This document shows positions 46,201 to 56,196 of a DNA stretch of 56,196 bases, piece by piece. The translations under genes and the position numbers were made by a program. Positions within the stretch are counted from its first letter, which is position 1, and each line of letters begins with the position of its first letter. Below the pieces are notes generated by a model. It had not been told where the DNA came from. It did no database searches and saw nothing but the letters and a program-made list of their open reading frames with translations. Origin of the DNA: Clostridia bacterium (GTDB lineage: Bacteria; Bacillota; Clostridia; TANB77; CAG-508); NCBI GenBank assembly GCA_022797215.1, contig JAAWKD010000010.1, positions 1-56,196 of the forward strand. The letters are read 5' to 3'.

Positions 46201-48597
46201 CTATTTCAACTCCACTACAGTGACTCCCATTTCGCCCTCACCAAAAGTACCAAGTCGAAAAGATTTTACATGAGGATGTTTTTTTAAATACTGATGTACT
46301 CCTTCACGAAGTTTACCAGTGCCTTTCCCGTGAACGATACGAATAGGGGATATACCACTTATCACGCAATTATCTAAATATTTATCAATTACATAAATGG
46401 CATCATCTACGTTTTGACCAATTACATTAATTTCTGGAGAGATGAATTTGGCTTTTGAATTTTGATTAGTTGTTACTTTTCCATGCTCAAAAGAAGAGTC
46501 GCCATATTTCTTATTAGAAATACTAGAATGATTAGAAAGATTCATCAAACTTAACTCGTTTATTTTCAAATTCATTTTAGCTAAGCCAACTTGTACTTGG
46601 ACTGTGTCATTTTTATTTGCATGATTGCTTAAAATAGTTCCAGAATTTTGTAAAGAAGGAATCCATACTTCAAGACCGTGCTCAACTTCATTTTTGCTCA
46701 AGGGGTGTGAGTTTACAACACTAGTAGCAGAATTTCCTAAGTCTTTAATTTTGTCATTTAATTCATTTCGGAGTTGATTTGCTTTTCGAATATCTACTTG
46801 TTTTTTTGTTAGTTCTTGTAGAATTTCGTTTGCTTCCTCTTTAGCAGAAAGTAGAAGCTCTCTGGCCTCAAATTTTGCATCTTCTAACATCTTCTGCCTT
46901 TTTTGGATCAAATAGGAATTATCTTGCTCTAGAGATTTTCGCAAAGTTTCTACTTGATTTAAGTTCTTTTGTATCTCTTCTTTTTGTTTTTCGATTGTGA
47001 TTTTATCTTCATAAATATTTTTTAAAACTTCTTCAATAGAGGCATGGTCTTGCTCAATAAAAGAACTAGCCCTTTCAATAATAGCAGGGGATAAGCCTAA
47101 ACGTTTACTAATTTCAAAAGCATTACTCTTACCAGGAATACCAACTAATAGGTGATAGGTTGGTTTTAAATTTTCTACATCAAATTCAAAACTTGCATTT
47201 TCAAATCCATTTGTTACTAAAGCAAATTCTTTTAGCTCTTGATAATGAGTAGTACAAGAAACTAAAGCACCTATTTTTGCAAAATACTCTAAAATGCTAA
47301 TTGCTAAACTAGCTCCTTCTACAGGGTCAGTTCCAGAGCCAAGTTCATCTAGTAAAATCAAACTATTGTGAGTAACTTCTTTGGTGATTTGCACAATGTG
47401 AAGCATATGAGAGGAAAAAGTGCTCAAAGATTCTTGAATATTTTGTTCATCTCCAATATCTACAAAAATATGGTCAAATACACAAATTTGGCTTTCTTCA
47501 TGGCAAGGAATAGGAATACCAGAATATGCCATTAACAAAAGTAACCCAAGCGTTTTTAAAGCAACTGTTTTTCCTCCTGTGTTAGGACCAGTGATAATTA
47601 AAGAAGTATAATCTTCACCTAAGGAAAGGTCAATAGGAACTACTATGTCTGATGCAATTAATGGGTGCTTAGCTTTTATTAGCTTGATTTTCTTTTCTTG
47701 ATTTAGTATTGGCATAACACCATTATAACTTTGGGCATATCTAGCCTTAGCAAATAGTAAGTCTAAGGTACCAATAACAGATAGATTTTGATTCAATTCA
47801 TTTAATATTTCAAAAAGAAGACCAGTCAATTGCTCTAAAATTTTTTCGATTTCAATGTCTTCTTCCATACGAATGCTTGCAATTTGGTTATTAGCTTCGA
47901 ATACGCTAGTAGGTTCTAAATAGACAGTAGAACCACTTGAAGAAATATCATGAATAAATCCTTGAATGTTTGAACGATATTCTTGTTTCACAGGAATAAC
48001 ATAACGGTTATTACGAATCGTAATAACTGGTTCCATTAAATATTTAGAATAATTAGCAGAATGTATTAAAGAAGAGAGTTTGTCTTTAATTCCCTGTTCT
48101 AAATTCTTGCGATTTCTTCTCAAACTAGAAAGCTTAGGAGAAGCATTGTCACTAATGGTATTTTCATCTAGAATTTTATCAAAAATTTCTTTTTCGATTG
48201 AGGGATTAGCATAAAGGGTAGAAAAGTAATCTTGTAATAAGCTAGTGTGTTCTTCTTGTTCAGAAATAGCTAAAGCCTCTTCCTTGAAATATTCTTTCAA
48301 TTCTCTAGCAACCTTTAATAAATGAGCCAAATCTAAAAGATATTTGGCAGATAGAATTTGATTACTTTCTAAAGCTTTCGAAGGAATTTCCATTTCATTC
48401 AATTCAGCAAAAGGAGGACATCCTTTTTGATAAAGAAGTTTTATCGCCTCCATAGTTTTAGAAAGTGAAATACGAACCTTTTCAAAAGAAAAGAAAGGCT
48501 CCATTTGAAAGCTTAGTTTTTTTCCAAGATAGGTCTTGCAATATCCTTGGATTATTTGTATAATTTGGTTATATTCTAATTTACGATATGAGTCCAT
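46201..48597 (-). CDS. mutS2: Endonuclease MutS2
   Basis: 798 aa from the ATG at 48597 (MDSYRKLEYNQI); the open frame upstream has no family match. Lever/clamp region, ATPase with ITGPNTGGKTVALKTLGLL, DIGDEQNIQESLSTFSSHM and LLDELGSGTDPVEGA, coiled coil, KOW-like part, and a C-terminal Smr nuclease domain (VDDAIYVIDKYLDN, RIVHGKGTGKLREGVHQYL). In Bacillus MutS2 also splits collided ribosomes; either role is possible. Such a role would be of note in a genome with proposed stalled CGG codons. Confidence 0.96.
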   Translation of the reverse strand: MDSYRKLEYNQIIQIIQGYCKTYLGKKLSFQMEPFFSFEKVRISLSKTMEAIKLLYQKGCPPFAELNEMEIPSKALESNQILSAKYLLDLAHLLKVARELKEYFKEEALAISEQEEHTSLLQDYFSTLYANPSIEKEIFDKILDENTISDNASPKLSSLRRNRKNLEQGIKDKLSSLIHSANYSKYLMEPVITIRNNRYVIPVKQEYRSNIQGFIHDISSSGSTVYLEPTSVFEANNQIASIRMEEDIEIEKILEQLTGLLFEILNELNQNLSVIGTLDLLFAKARYAQSYNGVMPILNQEKKIKLIKAKHPLIASDIVVPIDLSLGEDYTSLIITGPNTGGKTVALKTLGLLLLMAYSGIPIPCHEESQICVFDHIFVDIGDEQNIQESLSTFSSHMLHIVQITKEVTHNSLILLDELGSGTDPVEGASLAISILEYFAKIGALVSCTTHYQELKEFALVTNGFENASFEFDVENLKPTYHLLVGIPGKSNAFEISKRLGLSPAIIERASSFIEQDHASIEEVLKNIYEDKITIEKQKEEIQKNLNQVETLRKSLEQDNSYLIQKRQKMLEDAKFEARELLLSAKEEANEILQELTKKQVDIRKANQLRNELNDKIKDLGNSATSVVNSHPLSKNEVEHGLEVWIPSLQNSGTILSNHANKNDTVQVQVGLAKMNLKINELSLMNLSNHSSISNKKYGDSSFEHGKVTTNQNSKAKFISPEINVIGQNVDDAIYVIDKYLDNCVISGISPIRIVHGKGTGKLREGVHQYLKKHPHVKSFRLGTFGEGEMGVTVVELK

Positions 48598-48690
48598 AGG
48601 TAAATAGTATCCTTTCAAAAAACATTTTGTATGTACTATTATGCCACAAAAATGGGTAAAATACAAGCAAATCGAGGAGGAAAACATAAG

Positions 48691-50190
48691 ATGAATGTAA
48701 AAAAACAAGAGGGTGTTACTTTAATAGTTTTAGTTATTGCCATCCTTATTATTTTATTGATTGTAGGAGCTTCTATTGGTACAGCACTTAGCAGACAAGG
48801 TCTTTTAAAATCTTCTCAAGAGGCACAAAATGTACAAAAAAATCATGCGGAAAAAGAAGAGAAAAAGACCAATGATCTAATTGATAGTGTAGGAGAACAA
48901 GGGATTAATTCTACAAATTATAGCCTTAGACCAAGTGCCAATAGTCCTAAACTAAAAGCTGGAATGATACCAGTAAAATGGCAAAATGATTCATGGGTAG
49001 TAACAGATAGTAGTGATGATGAATGGTATAACTATGATGACAAACAATGGGCAAATATGATGCTAACAGATGGACTAATAATAGAAGGCATACAAGATGC
49101 TAAAACAGCAACTTTACAAGAAATGAAAGGAAAAAAAGTAACCACTGTAGGCAGTATGTTTGTATGGATACCAAGATATGCTTATCAAATTACAGAAAAC
49201 TATCATAAAGGTGGTGACTCTATTACTGGAAAAGTAGATATTTGTTTCTTAAAAGAAGCAACCAACAATCCAGTAAGAGAAGGAATAACAATTGTAGAGT
49301 ATAACGAAACAACGACAAATCAGTATACTACTTTTCCAAATGGATATGTGGTACATCCAGCGTTCCAATATGAACAAAATGTAACAGGTCTATGGGTAGC
49401 AAAATTTGAAGCAAGCCATACAGAATGTACAACTTCAGAAAATACGGGTTCAATCAACACCAATGTAACAACTAAGACTCTACAAGTAAAGCCAGGAGTG
49501 ACTAGCTGGAGAAATATTCAAATTGGAACAAGTTATTCCGTTTGTCTAAATTACCAACCAACATTAAACAGCCATCTAATGAAAAACACAGAATGGGGAG
49601 CAGTAGCTTATTTAAGCCAAAGTATTTATGGCAAAAATAGTGAGGTATGGATTAATAACAGTGGAAGTTATATTACAGGTTCAGCAGGAAATACAGCTAC
49701 ATCTAGTCAAAATACAGGAGTAACTATAGAGTATGCAAGTGAACAAGGCGTAAAAGCAAGTTCTACAGGAAATATTACTGGAATTTATGACTTAGTAGGT
49801 GGCGCGTGGGAATATGTAGCAAGTTATATCGAAAATGATTTTGTAAAAGAAAATGGAAGCAAATATGCTTATGGAGATGTGCTAATTAAAGGAGCTAATA
49901 AGACAAAGTACAATTATGCAGTGGTAAGTACAGATAATGCAACTAACAATTATATAGCAAATAAGAACAAGTATGGAGATGCAATTTATGAAGTGTCAAG
50001 TAATAGCGTTTCTAATTGGGATGATAGTTGGAATGCACAATTTTCGCAATTTCCAAGTACTAATATGCCATTTATGATACGTGGTGGAGCATATGATAAT
50101 GCAACCTTAGCTGGACTTAATGCTTTCCAAGGAGGTAGCGGTGAGCCTGCTACAGACTATAGCTTTAGACCAGTGTTAATTGTATTGTAA
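48691..50190 (+). CDS. Pilin-anchored FGE/C-type-lectin-fold surface protein
   Basis: 499 aa from the ATG with a GAGGAGG site. Prepilin-like N-terminus (KKQEGVTLIVLVIAILIILLIVGASIG), charged stalk, then an FGE-like domain: VGSMFVWIPRYAYQI, GLWVAKFEAS, MKNTEWGAVAYLSQSIYG, GIYDLVGGAWEYVA and the end FMIRGGAYDNATLAG...YSFRPVLIVL. Displayed at the cell surface or on a pilus; binding partner unknown. Intact paralogue of the gene at the left edge; here the RGG end needs no frameshift and has normal base composition. Confidence 0.75.
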   Translation: MNVKKQEGVTLIVLVIAILIILLIVGASIGTALSRQGLLKSSQEAQNVQKNHAEKEEKKTNDLIDSVGEQGINSTNYSLRPSANSPKLKAGMIPVKWQNDSWVVTDSSDDEWYNYDDKQWANMMLTDGLIIEGIQDAKTATLQEMKGKKVTTVGSMFVWIPRYAYQITENYHKGGDSITGKVDICFLKEATNNPVREGITIVEYNETTTNQYTTFPNGYVVHPAFQYEQNVTGLWVAKFEASHTECTTSENTGSINTNVTTKTLQVKPGVTSWRNIQIGTSYSVCLNYQPTLNSHLMKNTEWGAVAYLSQSIYGKNSEVWINNSGSYITGSAGNTATSSQNTGVTIEYASEQGVKASSTGNITGIYDLVGGAWEYVASYIENDFVKENGSKYAYGDVLIKGANKTKYNYAVVSTDNATNNYIANKNKYGDAIYEVSSNSVSNWDDSWNAQFSQFPSTNMPFMIRGGAYDNATLAGLNAFQGGSGEPATDYSFRPVLIVL

Positions 50191-50221
50191 GGAATAAAAC
50201 TTACAAAATCTAAAAAAATAC

Positions 50222-50250
50222 TTGCAATTACTGAAAAAATGGGGTATACT
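50222..50250 (+). promoter_or_regulatory. Promoter of rimP-nusA-ylxR-L7Ae-infB
   Basis: TTGCAA (50222-50227), 17 bases, TATACT (50245-50250). Confidence 0.75.
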
Positions 50251-50273
50251 AATAATCACATAATAAATTACTA

Positions 50274-50333
50274 GAAGCGTGGGAACCAATCCCACGCTTC
50301 AATGTCAGTTAAACGGATATCCTCAAACTGACA
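50274..50333 (+). promoter_or_regulatory. Leader hairpins of the rimP operon
   Basis: A perfect 10-bp GC-rich stem GAAGCGTGGG / CCCACGCTTC with loop AACCAAT, then TGTCAGTT / AACTGACA (50303-50333), the latter resembling the REP hairpins. The first lacks a T-run. Confidence 0.65.
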
Positions 50334-50346
50334 GAGAGGGAGTAAA

Positions 50347-50811
50347 ATGGCAAATATAGAAGAAAAAGTGGAAAACTTGATTCATAAAACAATTGAAGAC
50401 TTAGGATATGAACTATATGATGTCATCTATGAAAAAGAAGCGCAAGACTATTATTTGAGAATTTTTATAGATACACCAAGTGGTATTAGTTTAGAAGATT
50501 GTGAGAAAGTAAATGATGCAATCAATGATATACTAGATGAAGCGAACTATATTAAAGAACAATATTTTTTAGAGGTTTCCTCACCAGGAATAGAGAGAGT
50601 ATTAAGAAAAGAAAGACATTTACAAGCAAATTTAGGAAAAGAGATTATATGTAATTTGTTTAAGCCAGTGGAAAAGAGTAAGCAAATAGAAGGTATTTTG
50701 CAAGAATTTGACCAAGATAGATTAGTTCTACAGGTGGAAGGTGAAGAAGAGAAGAAAGAGATACAAAGAAAGAATATTGCAAAGATGAAATTAAAATATC
50801 ATTGGAATTAA
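50347..50811 (+). CDS. rimP: Ribosome maturation factor RimP
   Basis: 154 aa. LGYELYDVIYEKEAQDYYLRIFIDTPSGISLEDCEKVNDAINDILDE and VSSPGIERVLRKERHL are the RimP signature. Needed for 30S maturation. First gene of the operon; nusA follows 16 bases later. Confidence 0.95.
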   Translation: MANIEEKVENLIHKTIEDLGYELYDVIYEKEAQDYYLRIFIDTPSGISLEDCEKVNDAINDILDEANYIKEQYFLEVSSPGIERVLRKERHLQANLGKEIICNLFKPVEKSKQIEGILQEFDQDRLVLQVEGEEEKKEIQRKNIAKMKLKYHWN

Positions 50812-50827
50812 GGAGGAATTAGGAAAA

Positions 50828-52183
50828 ATGAAAAAAGCAAAAGCAAATGGACCAGCTATTGATAGTAAGGAATTAATTGAGGCATTAGAAGAGCTTGAGA
50901 AAGAAAGAGGCATCAAAAAGGACATTATTTTAGAGTCTATTGAAACAGCTTTAGTAACAGCATATAAAAGAAACTTTGAGTCAAGTGAAAATGTAAAAGT
51001 AACAATGGATGGACAAACAGGAGAAACTCATGTATATGCTGAAAAAGAGGTTGTTGAAATAGTAGAGAACCCAAATTTACAAATTAATCTAGCTGATGCA
51101 CAAAAATTAAGCAAAAAATTAGCAATTGGAGATATTGCTGAAATTGAAATTGTTCCAAAGAATTTTGGAAGAATTGCAGCACAAACAGCTAAACAAGTTA
51201 TTGTTCAAAAAATTAGAGAAGAATCTAGAAATATTTTGTTTGAAGCATTTAATGATAGAAAAGGCGAGATTGTATCAGGAATAGTACAAAAAGCAGATGG
51301 TGGAGTTGTGGTACTAGACTTAGGAAGACTAGAAGGGGTTATGACAGTAAGAGAACAAATACCAACTGAAAAATATCATGTAAATGACAAACTAAGAGCT
51401 TATGTAGTAGATGTAGAAAGAGGAGCAAAGGGATCACCACAAGTGTTAGTATCAAGAGCATGTTCAGATTTTGTTAGAAAACTATTTGAATTAGAAATTC
51501 CAGAAATCTATGAAGGTGTTATTGAACTAAAGAGTGTTTCAAGAGACCCAGGAAGTAGAAGCAAAGTAGCAGTATATTCTCCAAATGAAAATATTGATCC
51601 AGTTGGTTCTTGTGTAGGTCAAAAAGGAATTCGTATTCAAAACATTATTAATGAATTAAGTGGAGAGAAAATTGATGTAATTGAATGGAATCCAGATCCC
51701 GCTATCTATATCTCTTCAGCATTACTTCCAGCACAGGTTATGGCTGTAGATGTTCATGAAGAAGAAAAATTTGCACAAGTGATTGTTCCAGATGATCAAT
51801 TATCTTTAGCAATTGGAAAAGCTGGTCAAAATGCTAGACTAGCAGCTAAACTAACCACTTGGAAAATTGATATTAAGAGTGAATCTCAATTCAGAGAGAT
51901 GATGCAAAAAGCCCAAGAAGAAGCAGAAAAGGCAGAACAAGTACAAGAAGAAATGGAGAATGAGGAAGTAACTCAAGAGACAGTAGAAGAAAAAGCTACT
52001 AAAAAGACAACTAAGAAATCTACCAAGAAAGCAGAAGAAAGTGAGACAGTTGAACAAGTACAAGAAGAAAAGAAAAAGACTAGAAAAACGAAAAAAGAAG
52101 ATGTGGAAGATGAAGTAGAAGAAAAACCTAAAAAAACAAGAGCGAAGAAAACAAAAGAAGAGTCTACAGAGGAAAAAAAGTAA
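50828..52183 (+). CDS. nusA: Transcription termination/antitermination factor NusA
   Basis: 451 aa. N-terminal polymerase-binding domain, S1 (GEIVSGIVQKADGGVVVLDLGRLEGVM), two KH domains (DPVGSCVGQKGIRIQNIINEL; LAIGKAGQNARLAAKLTTWKIDI). The last 85 residues form a Lys/Glu-rich tail with TKKTTKKSTKKAEE repeats, longer than usual for Firmicutes and probably disordered. Confidence 0.97.
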   Translation: MKKAKANGPAIDSKELIEALEELEKERGIKKDIILESIETALVTAYKRNFESSENVKVTMDGQTGETHVYAEKEVVEIVENPNLQINLADAQKLSKKLAIGDIAEIEIVPKNFGRIAAQTAKQVIVQKIREESRNILFEAFNDRKGEIVSGIVQKADGGVVVLDLGRLEGVMTVREQIPTEKYHVNDKLRAYVVDVERGAKGSPQVLVSRACSDFVRKLFELEIPEIYEGVIELKSVSRDPGSRSKVAVYSPNENIDPVGSCVGQKGIRIQNIINELSGEKIDVIEWNPDPAIYISSALLPAQVMAVDVHEEEKFAQVIVPDDQLSLAIGKAGQNARLAAKLTTWKIDIKSESQFREMMQKAQEEAEKAEQVQEEMENEEVTQETVEEKATKKTTKKSTKKAEESETVEQVQEEKKKTRKTKKEDVEDEVEEKPKKTRAKKTKEESTEEKK

Positions 52184-52244
52184 AGACAGATGAATAATGT
52201 ATAAAATTTACAAATACATTTAAAAAAAGGAAGTGACAAACATT

Positions 52245-52502
52245 TTGAAAAAATTACCACAAAGAACATGCATAGGATGTAATACGCAAAAAGACAAAAA
52301 AGACTTAATTCGTATTGTAAAAAATAAAGATGGGGTAATCTCACTTGACAAAACAGGAAAAGCACAAGGCAGAGGAGCATACCTTTGTGATAATACAGAA
52401 TGTTTAGAAAAGGCGATTAAGTCAAGAAAATTAGAAAAAAGTTTTGAAATGAAAATAGAAGATACTATCTATGAAGAGTTGAGAAAAAGAATAAAGGAGT
52501 AA
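52245..52502 (+). CDS. ylxR: YlxR-family RNA-binding protein
   Basis: 85 aa from a TTG with GGAAGTG at normal distance; the GTG at 52233 lies inside that site. RTCIGCNTQKDKKDLIRIVKNKDG and GRGAYLCDNTECLEKAIK are the YlxR (DUF448) motif. Reported to act on RNA and on RnpA/RNase P in related bacteria. Between nusA and the L7Ae gene. Confidence 0.9.
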   Translation: MKKLPQRTCIGCNTQKDKKDLIRIVKNKDGVISLDKTGKAQGRGAYLCDNTECLEKAIKSRKLEKSFEMKIEDTIYEELRKRIKE

Positions 52503-52508
52503 TAGAAT

Positions 52509-52832
52509 TTGAGTGATAGCGCAAAAATATGTGGACTAATAGGAATTGCCACAAAAGCAGGAAAGATTGTAGCAGGTACTGATGCTTGTATAGAGGAGAT
52601 ACAAAAAGGTAAAGTAAAGCTAATATTAGTAGCAAAAGATGCATCTGATAGGACAAGGAAAACCTTTGAAGAAGAAGCAAAAAAGTATCAAATTACAATA
52701 TATACGATATTATCCATAGAGGAATTAAGTAAAGCAATGGGAAAGGTAAATAAGGCTGTGATAGGAATTAAAGATATTGGTTTTTCGAAAAAAGTAATAA
52801 GTATCATTAATGGGGGTGAAATGATTGGGTAA
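52509..52832 (+). CDS. L7Ae-family kink-turn RNA-binding protein (YlxQ)
   Basis: 107 aa from a TTG with [50 protein letters not shown] is the L7Ae/YlxQ core. Overlaps the infB start by 8 bases (translational coupling). Confidence 0.9.
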   Translation: MSDSAKICGLIGIATKAGKIVAGTDACIEEIQKGKVKLILVAKDASDRTRKTFEEEAKKYQITIYTILSIEELSKAMGKVNKAVIGIKDIGFSKKVISIINGGEMIG

Positions 52833-55800
52833 AATTAAAATACATGAAATAGCAAAATTATTAGGATTAGGAAGTAAAGAGGTTGTGGCAAAAGCACAAG
52901 AATTAGGAATTGAGGCTACTAGCCATATGAGCGCTGTAGAAGAGGAACAGGCAAACCAAATCAAAGCAGGTTTTCAAAGTTCAGATAAAAAAAGCACAAC
53001 AAAAAACGATAAAAAAGAAGAACAATCAGACAAAAAAGGCAGTGATAAGAAAAAAGCAGAAAAGCAAACCCCAGTCATTATTAGACGTGAGGTAATTCGT
53101 ACTGACTTTGAAGAAAAAGAAGAAAAGAAAGAAAAACAGGAAGTGAATAGAAATGATGTTGGCTTTGTAGAAAGGAGAAAAAATCAAGACTACAATATTG
53201 TTTACAGAAAGCAACCTGTAAAGCCAATGACAGTAAGTGAATTATTTGGTTTGAAAACTCCTCAAAAAGAGGAAAAAAAGGAAGAAACAGTAGTAGAAGA
53301 AATAGCAGAAAAAGAAGAAGTAAAACCAATAGAAATAAAGCCAGTAGTAGAAGAACCAAAAGTAGAAATTCCAAAAGAAGAGCCAAAAGTAGAGGATGAG
53401 AAACCAAAAGAAGAGGAAAAGAAAGTAGTAGAAGAAAGTAAGAATACTACTGCTCCTTCAAGTGCGCAAAATTCTTATCAAGATAATAGAAACAATAATT
53501 ATCAAAATAATCGCCAAGGAAATGGATATAATAACCGCTATCCAAATGATAATCGCCAAAATGGCAATTATGATAATAGACAAAATGGCTATCAAAATCG
53601 TGATAATAGACAGTTTGACAGGAATAATAATAGGTCATATGGACAAAATAATAATTATCAAAACAATCATCAAGGAAATGGATACAACAATAATCGTTTC
53701 CAAAATGGAAATCGTCCAAATGGCAATTATGACAATAGACAAGGTGGCTATCAAAACAGAGATAATAGACAAAATAACTATCAAAACCGTGACAATAGAC
53801 AATTTGATAGAAACAATAACCGTCCATACAATCAAAACAATGGTTATCCAAATAATCGTCAAGGAAATGGATATAACAACAATCGTTTCCAAAACGGAAA
53901 CCGTCCATTAGATAACAGAGGAATTGACCGTAATATCAAAGATATTATGGCTACTGAGATTGTAGAAAAAGAAGATAAAAGAGATATTAGCACAAGAGCA
54001 ATTGATAAAGAAAAAGCAAATCGTTATGAAGACAACAAAGCAAAAAAAGGAACAAAAGCCAAGAAGGGTGACCGTTTCCAAGAAAGCTTTAATGAAGGTA
54101 AGTTAAAAGACTTAAAACAAGTAAACCAATTATCTAACATGTTTGATGACCAAGAAGGTGGAATGCTTGATTATTATGATTTAACCACTGCTCGCGGAAA
54201 GCGAAATAAACGTAAACCTCAAAGAGAAGAGGAAAGAAACAAACAAAAAATCTTTGAATTAAAAGAAATTACTATCCCAGAAATGATTACAGTAAAAGAC
54301 TTAGCTATGGAAATGAAGAAAACTAGTGGAGAAGTAATTAAAAAGTTATTTAATTATGGAATTATGGCAACTATTAATAATACTATTGACTTTGATACCG
54401 CCTTTTTAGTAGCAGAAGAATTTGGTATTACAGCAACCAAGAAAGAAGAAGTAAAGGAAGAAGACATTTTATTTGATGACACAGAAGACACAGCAGATGA
54501 GCTAGAAGCAAGACCACCAGTTGTTGTTGTTATGGGACACGTTGACCATGGAAAAACTTCCTTATTAGATGCTATTCGTAGTACGAATGTCATTGAAGGA
54601 GAAGCTGGAGGAATTACCCAGCATATTGGTGCGTATAAAGTAAATATTAAAGGTAGAGAGATTACATTTTTAGATACCCCAGGACACGAAGCATTTACTG
54701 CTATGCGTGCAAGAGGTGCTCAAATTACCGATATTGCTATTTTAATAGTTGCAGCAGATGATGGTGTTATGCCACAAACAGTAGAAGCTATCAACCATGC
54801 AAAAGCTGCTGAAATTCCAATCATTGTAGCAGTAAACAAAATTGACTTACCAGGTGCTAATGTTGAGAAGATTAAACAAGAATTAATGGAATATGAACTA
54901 GTACCAGAAGAATGGGGCGGAGATACTATTTATGTACCAATTTCTGCTAAGAAGAAATTAAATATTGATAACTTATTAGAAATGGTATTGTTAGTTGCTG
55001 ACATGAAAGAATTAAAAGCAAATCCTAATAAACAAGCAAAAGGAACTGTTATTGAAGCAAGACTAGACAAAGCAAAAGGTCCTATTGCATCTATGCTTGT
55101 TCAAAGGGGAACTTTAGATGAAGGTGATACTATCGTTGTAGGAAAATCAATTGGTAGAATTCGTGCTATGAAAAATGATAAAGGACAAAAAGTAAAAAAA
55201 GCAGGACCATCTACACCAGTTGAAATCATGGGATTGACAGAAGTACCAGAAGCAGGAGATACTTTCTATGAAGTAAAAGACGAAAAAATGGCAAAACACT
55301 TAATTGAAAGAAGAAAACGCCAAGAAAGAGAACAAATCATGGCGGAAAACAGCAAAGTAACTTTAAGTAACTTATTTGAAAAGATGGAAAGTGAAAGCTT
55401 AAAACAATTAAACATTATTGTCAAAGCAGATGTACAAGGTACTGCACAAGCTTTAAAACAATCCTTAGAAAAATTATCTAATGACGAAGTAAAGGTAAGA
55501 GTTATCCATGCAGTAGCAGGAGCTGTTACAGAATCTGATGTTCAACTTGCTAAAGCAGGAAAATGTATTATTCTTGCATTCAATGTACGTCCAGTAAATA
55601 CAGCAAAAGATATGGCAGAAAAAGAAGCTGTTGAAATTAAACAATATTCTGTTATTTATCAAGCCTTAGAAGACGTAGAAGCAGCTATGAAGGGAATGCT
55701 AGAGCCAATCTATGAAGAGAAAGTAATAGGAAATGCTATTGTAAGACAAACTTTCAGAGTTTCAGGGGTTGGAACCATTGCAGGTGCTTATGTATCTGAC

Positions 55801-56007
55801 GGTAGAATAGAAAGAAATGCAGGAGTTCGTGTTATCCGTGAAAATGTAGTTATCCATGATGGAAAATTAGTATCCTTAAAACGTTTCAAAGATGACGCAA
55901 AAGAAGTAACAAAAGGCTTTGAATGTGGTCTTCAAATTGAAGGATACAATGATGTTAAAGAAGACGATGTATTAGAGTTTTATATTATGGAAGAGGTTAA
56001 ACGTTAA
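52825..56007 (+). CDS. infB: Translation initiation factor IF-2 with Asn-rich insert
   Basis: 1060 aa from a TTG behind GGGGGTG. N-terminal domain [24 protein letters not shown], a charged region, then a 150-residue Asn/Gln/Arg/Tyr repeat (about 215-370), second N domain ([21 protein letters not shown]), G domain [32 protein letters not shown], and domains II-IV. Brings fMet-tRNA to the 30S subunit as a GTPase. Codons in the insert form DNA repeats about 156-189 bases apart. Confidence 0.97.
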   Translation: MGKIKIHEIAKLLGLGSKEVVAKAQELGIEATSHMSAVEEEQANQIKAGFQSSDKKSTTKNDKKEEQSDKKGSDKKKAEKQTPVIIRREVIRTDFEEKEEKKEKQEVNRNDVGFVERRKNQDYNIVYRKQPVKPMTVSELFGLKTPQKEEKKEETVVEEIAEKEEVKPIEIKPVVEEPKVEIPKEEPKVEDEKPKEEEKKVVEESKNTTAPSSAQNSYQDNRNNNYQNNRQGNGYNNRYPNDNRQNGNYDNRQNGYQNRDNRQFDRNNNRSYGQNNNYQNNHQGNGYNNNRFQNGNRPNGNYDNRQGGYQNRDNRQNNYQNRDNRQFDRNNNRPYNQNNGYPNNRQGNGYNNNRFQNGNRPLDNRGIDRNIKDIMATEIVEKEDKRDISTRAIDKEKANRYEDNKAKKGTKAKKGDRFQESFNEGKLKDLKQVNQLSNMFDDQEGGMLDYYDLTTARGKRNKRKPQREEERNKQKIFELKEITIPEMITVKDLAMEMKKTSGEVIKKLFNYGIMATINNTIDFDTAFLVAEEFGITATKKEEVKEEDILFDDTEDTADELEARPPVVVVMGHVDHGKTSLLDAIRSTNVIEGEAGGITQHIGAYKVNIKGREITFLDTPGHEAFTAMRARGAQITDIAILIVAADDGVMPQTVEAINHAKAAEIPIIVAVNKIDLPGANVEKIKQELMEYELVPEEWGGDTIYVPISAKKKLNIDNLLEMVLLVADMKELKANPNKQAKGTVIEARLDKAKGPIASMLVQRGTLDEGDTIVVGKSIGRIRAMKNDKGQKVKKAGPSTPVEIMGLTEVPEAGDTFYEVKDEKMAKHLIERRKRQEREQIMAENSKVTLSNLFEKMESESLKQLNIIVKADVQGTAQALKQSLEKLSNDEVKVRVIHAVAGAVTESDVQLAKAGKCIILAFNVRPVNTAKDMAEKEAVEIKQYSVIYQALEDVEAAMKGMLEPIYEEKVIGNAIVRQTFRVSGVGTIAGAYVSDGRIERNAGVRVIRENVVIHDGKLVSLKRFKDDAKEVTKGFECGLQIEGYNDVKEDDVLEFYIMEEVKR

Positions 56008-56196
56008 TGGAAATAAATTTTTTCGAGTTAGAAGAAAAAGATTTAGAAGAGGTTGCAAAATTATATGATGCAGAAAGGCCTAATTAGACAAATAGAGAAA
56101 AGATGTATCAGACTTTTCAAGTAGTTAAAGATAATCCAGATTATAAAATGATAATAGGAAAATATGAAGATGAAATAGTTGCTTTTGCAAAAGCAA
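56007..56196 (+). pseudogene. GNAT acetyltransferase fragment with in-frame TAG
   Basis: The ATG overlaps the infB stop (TAATG). It reads [26 protein letters not shown], then TAG (56085-56087), then TNREKMYQTFQVVKDNPDYKMIIGKYEDEIVAFAKA in the same frame to the window end. PN.TN.EKM and NP.Y are typical of GNAT N-acetyltransferases. TAG ends several genes here, so this is probably a nonsense mutation; readthrough cannot be excluded. Confidence 0.55.

Noticed and set aside
53462..53911. Long ORFs in other frames across the infB Asn-rich repeat
   Set aside because: They are products of the low-complexity repeat; the infB frame is clearly the coding one.
56085..56087. General TAG reassignment
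   Set aside because: TAG ends greA, pyrG and other intact genes at their normal lengths.

Overview
The window is AT-rich bacterial chromosome from a spore-forming, Gram-positive anaerobe of the Clostridia type. Evidence for this: spoVAC/spoVAD/spoVAE, DivIVA and SepF, a CIRCE-like operator at groESL, the infC-rpmI-rplT and rimP-nusA-ylxR-L7Ae-infB operons in Firmicutes order, strong AGGAGG ribosome sites and clean TTGACA-N17-TATAAT promoters. No plasmid, prophage or CRISPR array is visible.

Layout: 1-4250 holds the end of a formylglycine-enzyme-fold surface protein, an acyltransferase-like gene, a lipase/esterase and a zinc-ribbon protein. 4257-6740 holds ribosomal genes (rplM-rpsI leftward, infC-rpmI-rplT rightward). 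6842-9894 holds a pilin-like miniprotein and a leftward sporulation block (dodecin, spoVAC, spoVAD, spoVAE) preceded by a lone MutS domain I protein. 10156-20372 holds a spore/cell-wall GH18 protein, greA, deoD, pyrG, groESL and mtaB. 20927-32217 holds a very short alaS, a HIT protein, a sortase, tRNA-His and tRNA-Gln, Cys-rich miniproteins, mutL, miaA, a membrane-fusion-like protein, sepF, divIVA and rsmD. 32421-46076 holds ftsK/spoIIIE, an MBL-fold nuclease flanked by two copies of a small membrane-protein cassette, a GH15 enzyme, a REP-associated transposase (RAYT) unit, radA, disA and a cyclophilin. 46201-56196 holds mutS2, a pilin-anchored FGE-fold protein, the nusA-infB operon and a broken GNAT gene.

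The most unusual signal is translational. I searched both strands by eye for the Arg codon CGG in the phase of every gene I accept and found six. At all six the reading frame must move +1 exactly there: the C is skipped and the following GGA (five times) or GGT (once) is read. The genes are the FGE-fold gene at the left edge (twice), the esterase, the HlyD-like gene, the MBL nuclease and the essential-type repair gene radA, where CGG is followed directly by TAG. I found no CGG read normally in any accepted gene; all other CGG triplets are out of phase. This suggests that CGG is unassigned here and acts as a +1 frameshift or four-base codon (CGGN, probably Gly). Artefact is possible but would not explain the strict codon phase.

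A second theme is palindromic repeats. A RAYT transposase lies between two 91-bp inverted arms, and related GGGGACGT hairpins are scattered at operon ends, including a foldback element between greA and deoD. A separate three-copy palindrome family shows compensatory base changes. GC-rich or AAC-rich stretches at 480-594 and 20390-20580 resemble diversity-generating retroelement variable or template regions, but no reverse transcriptase is in the window.
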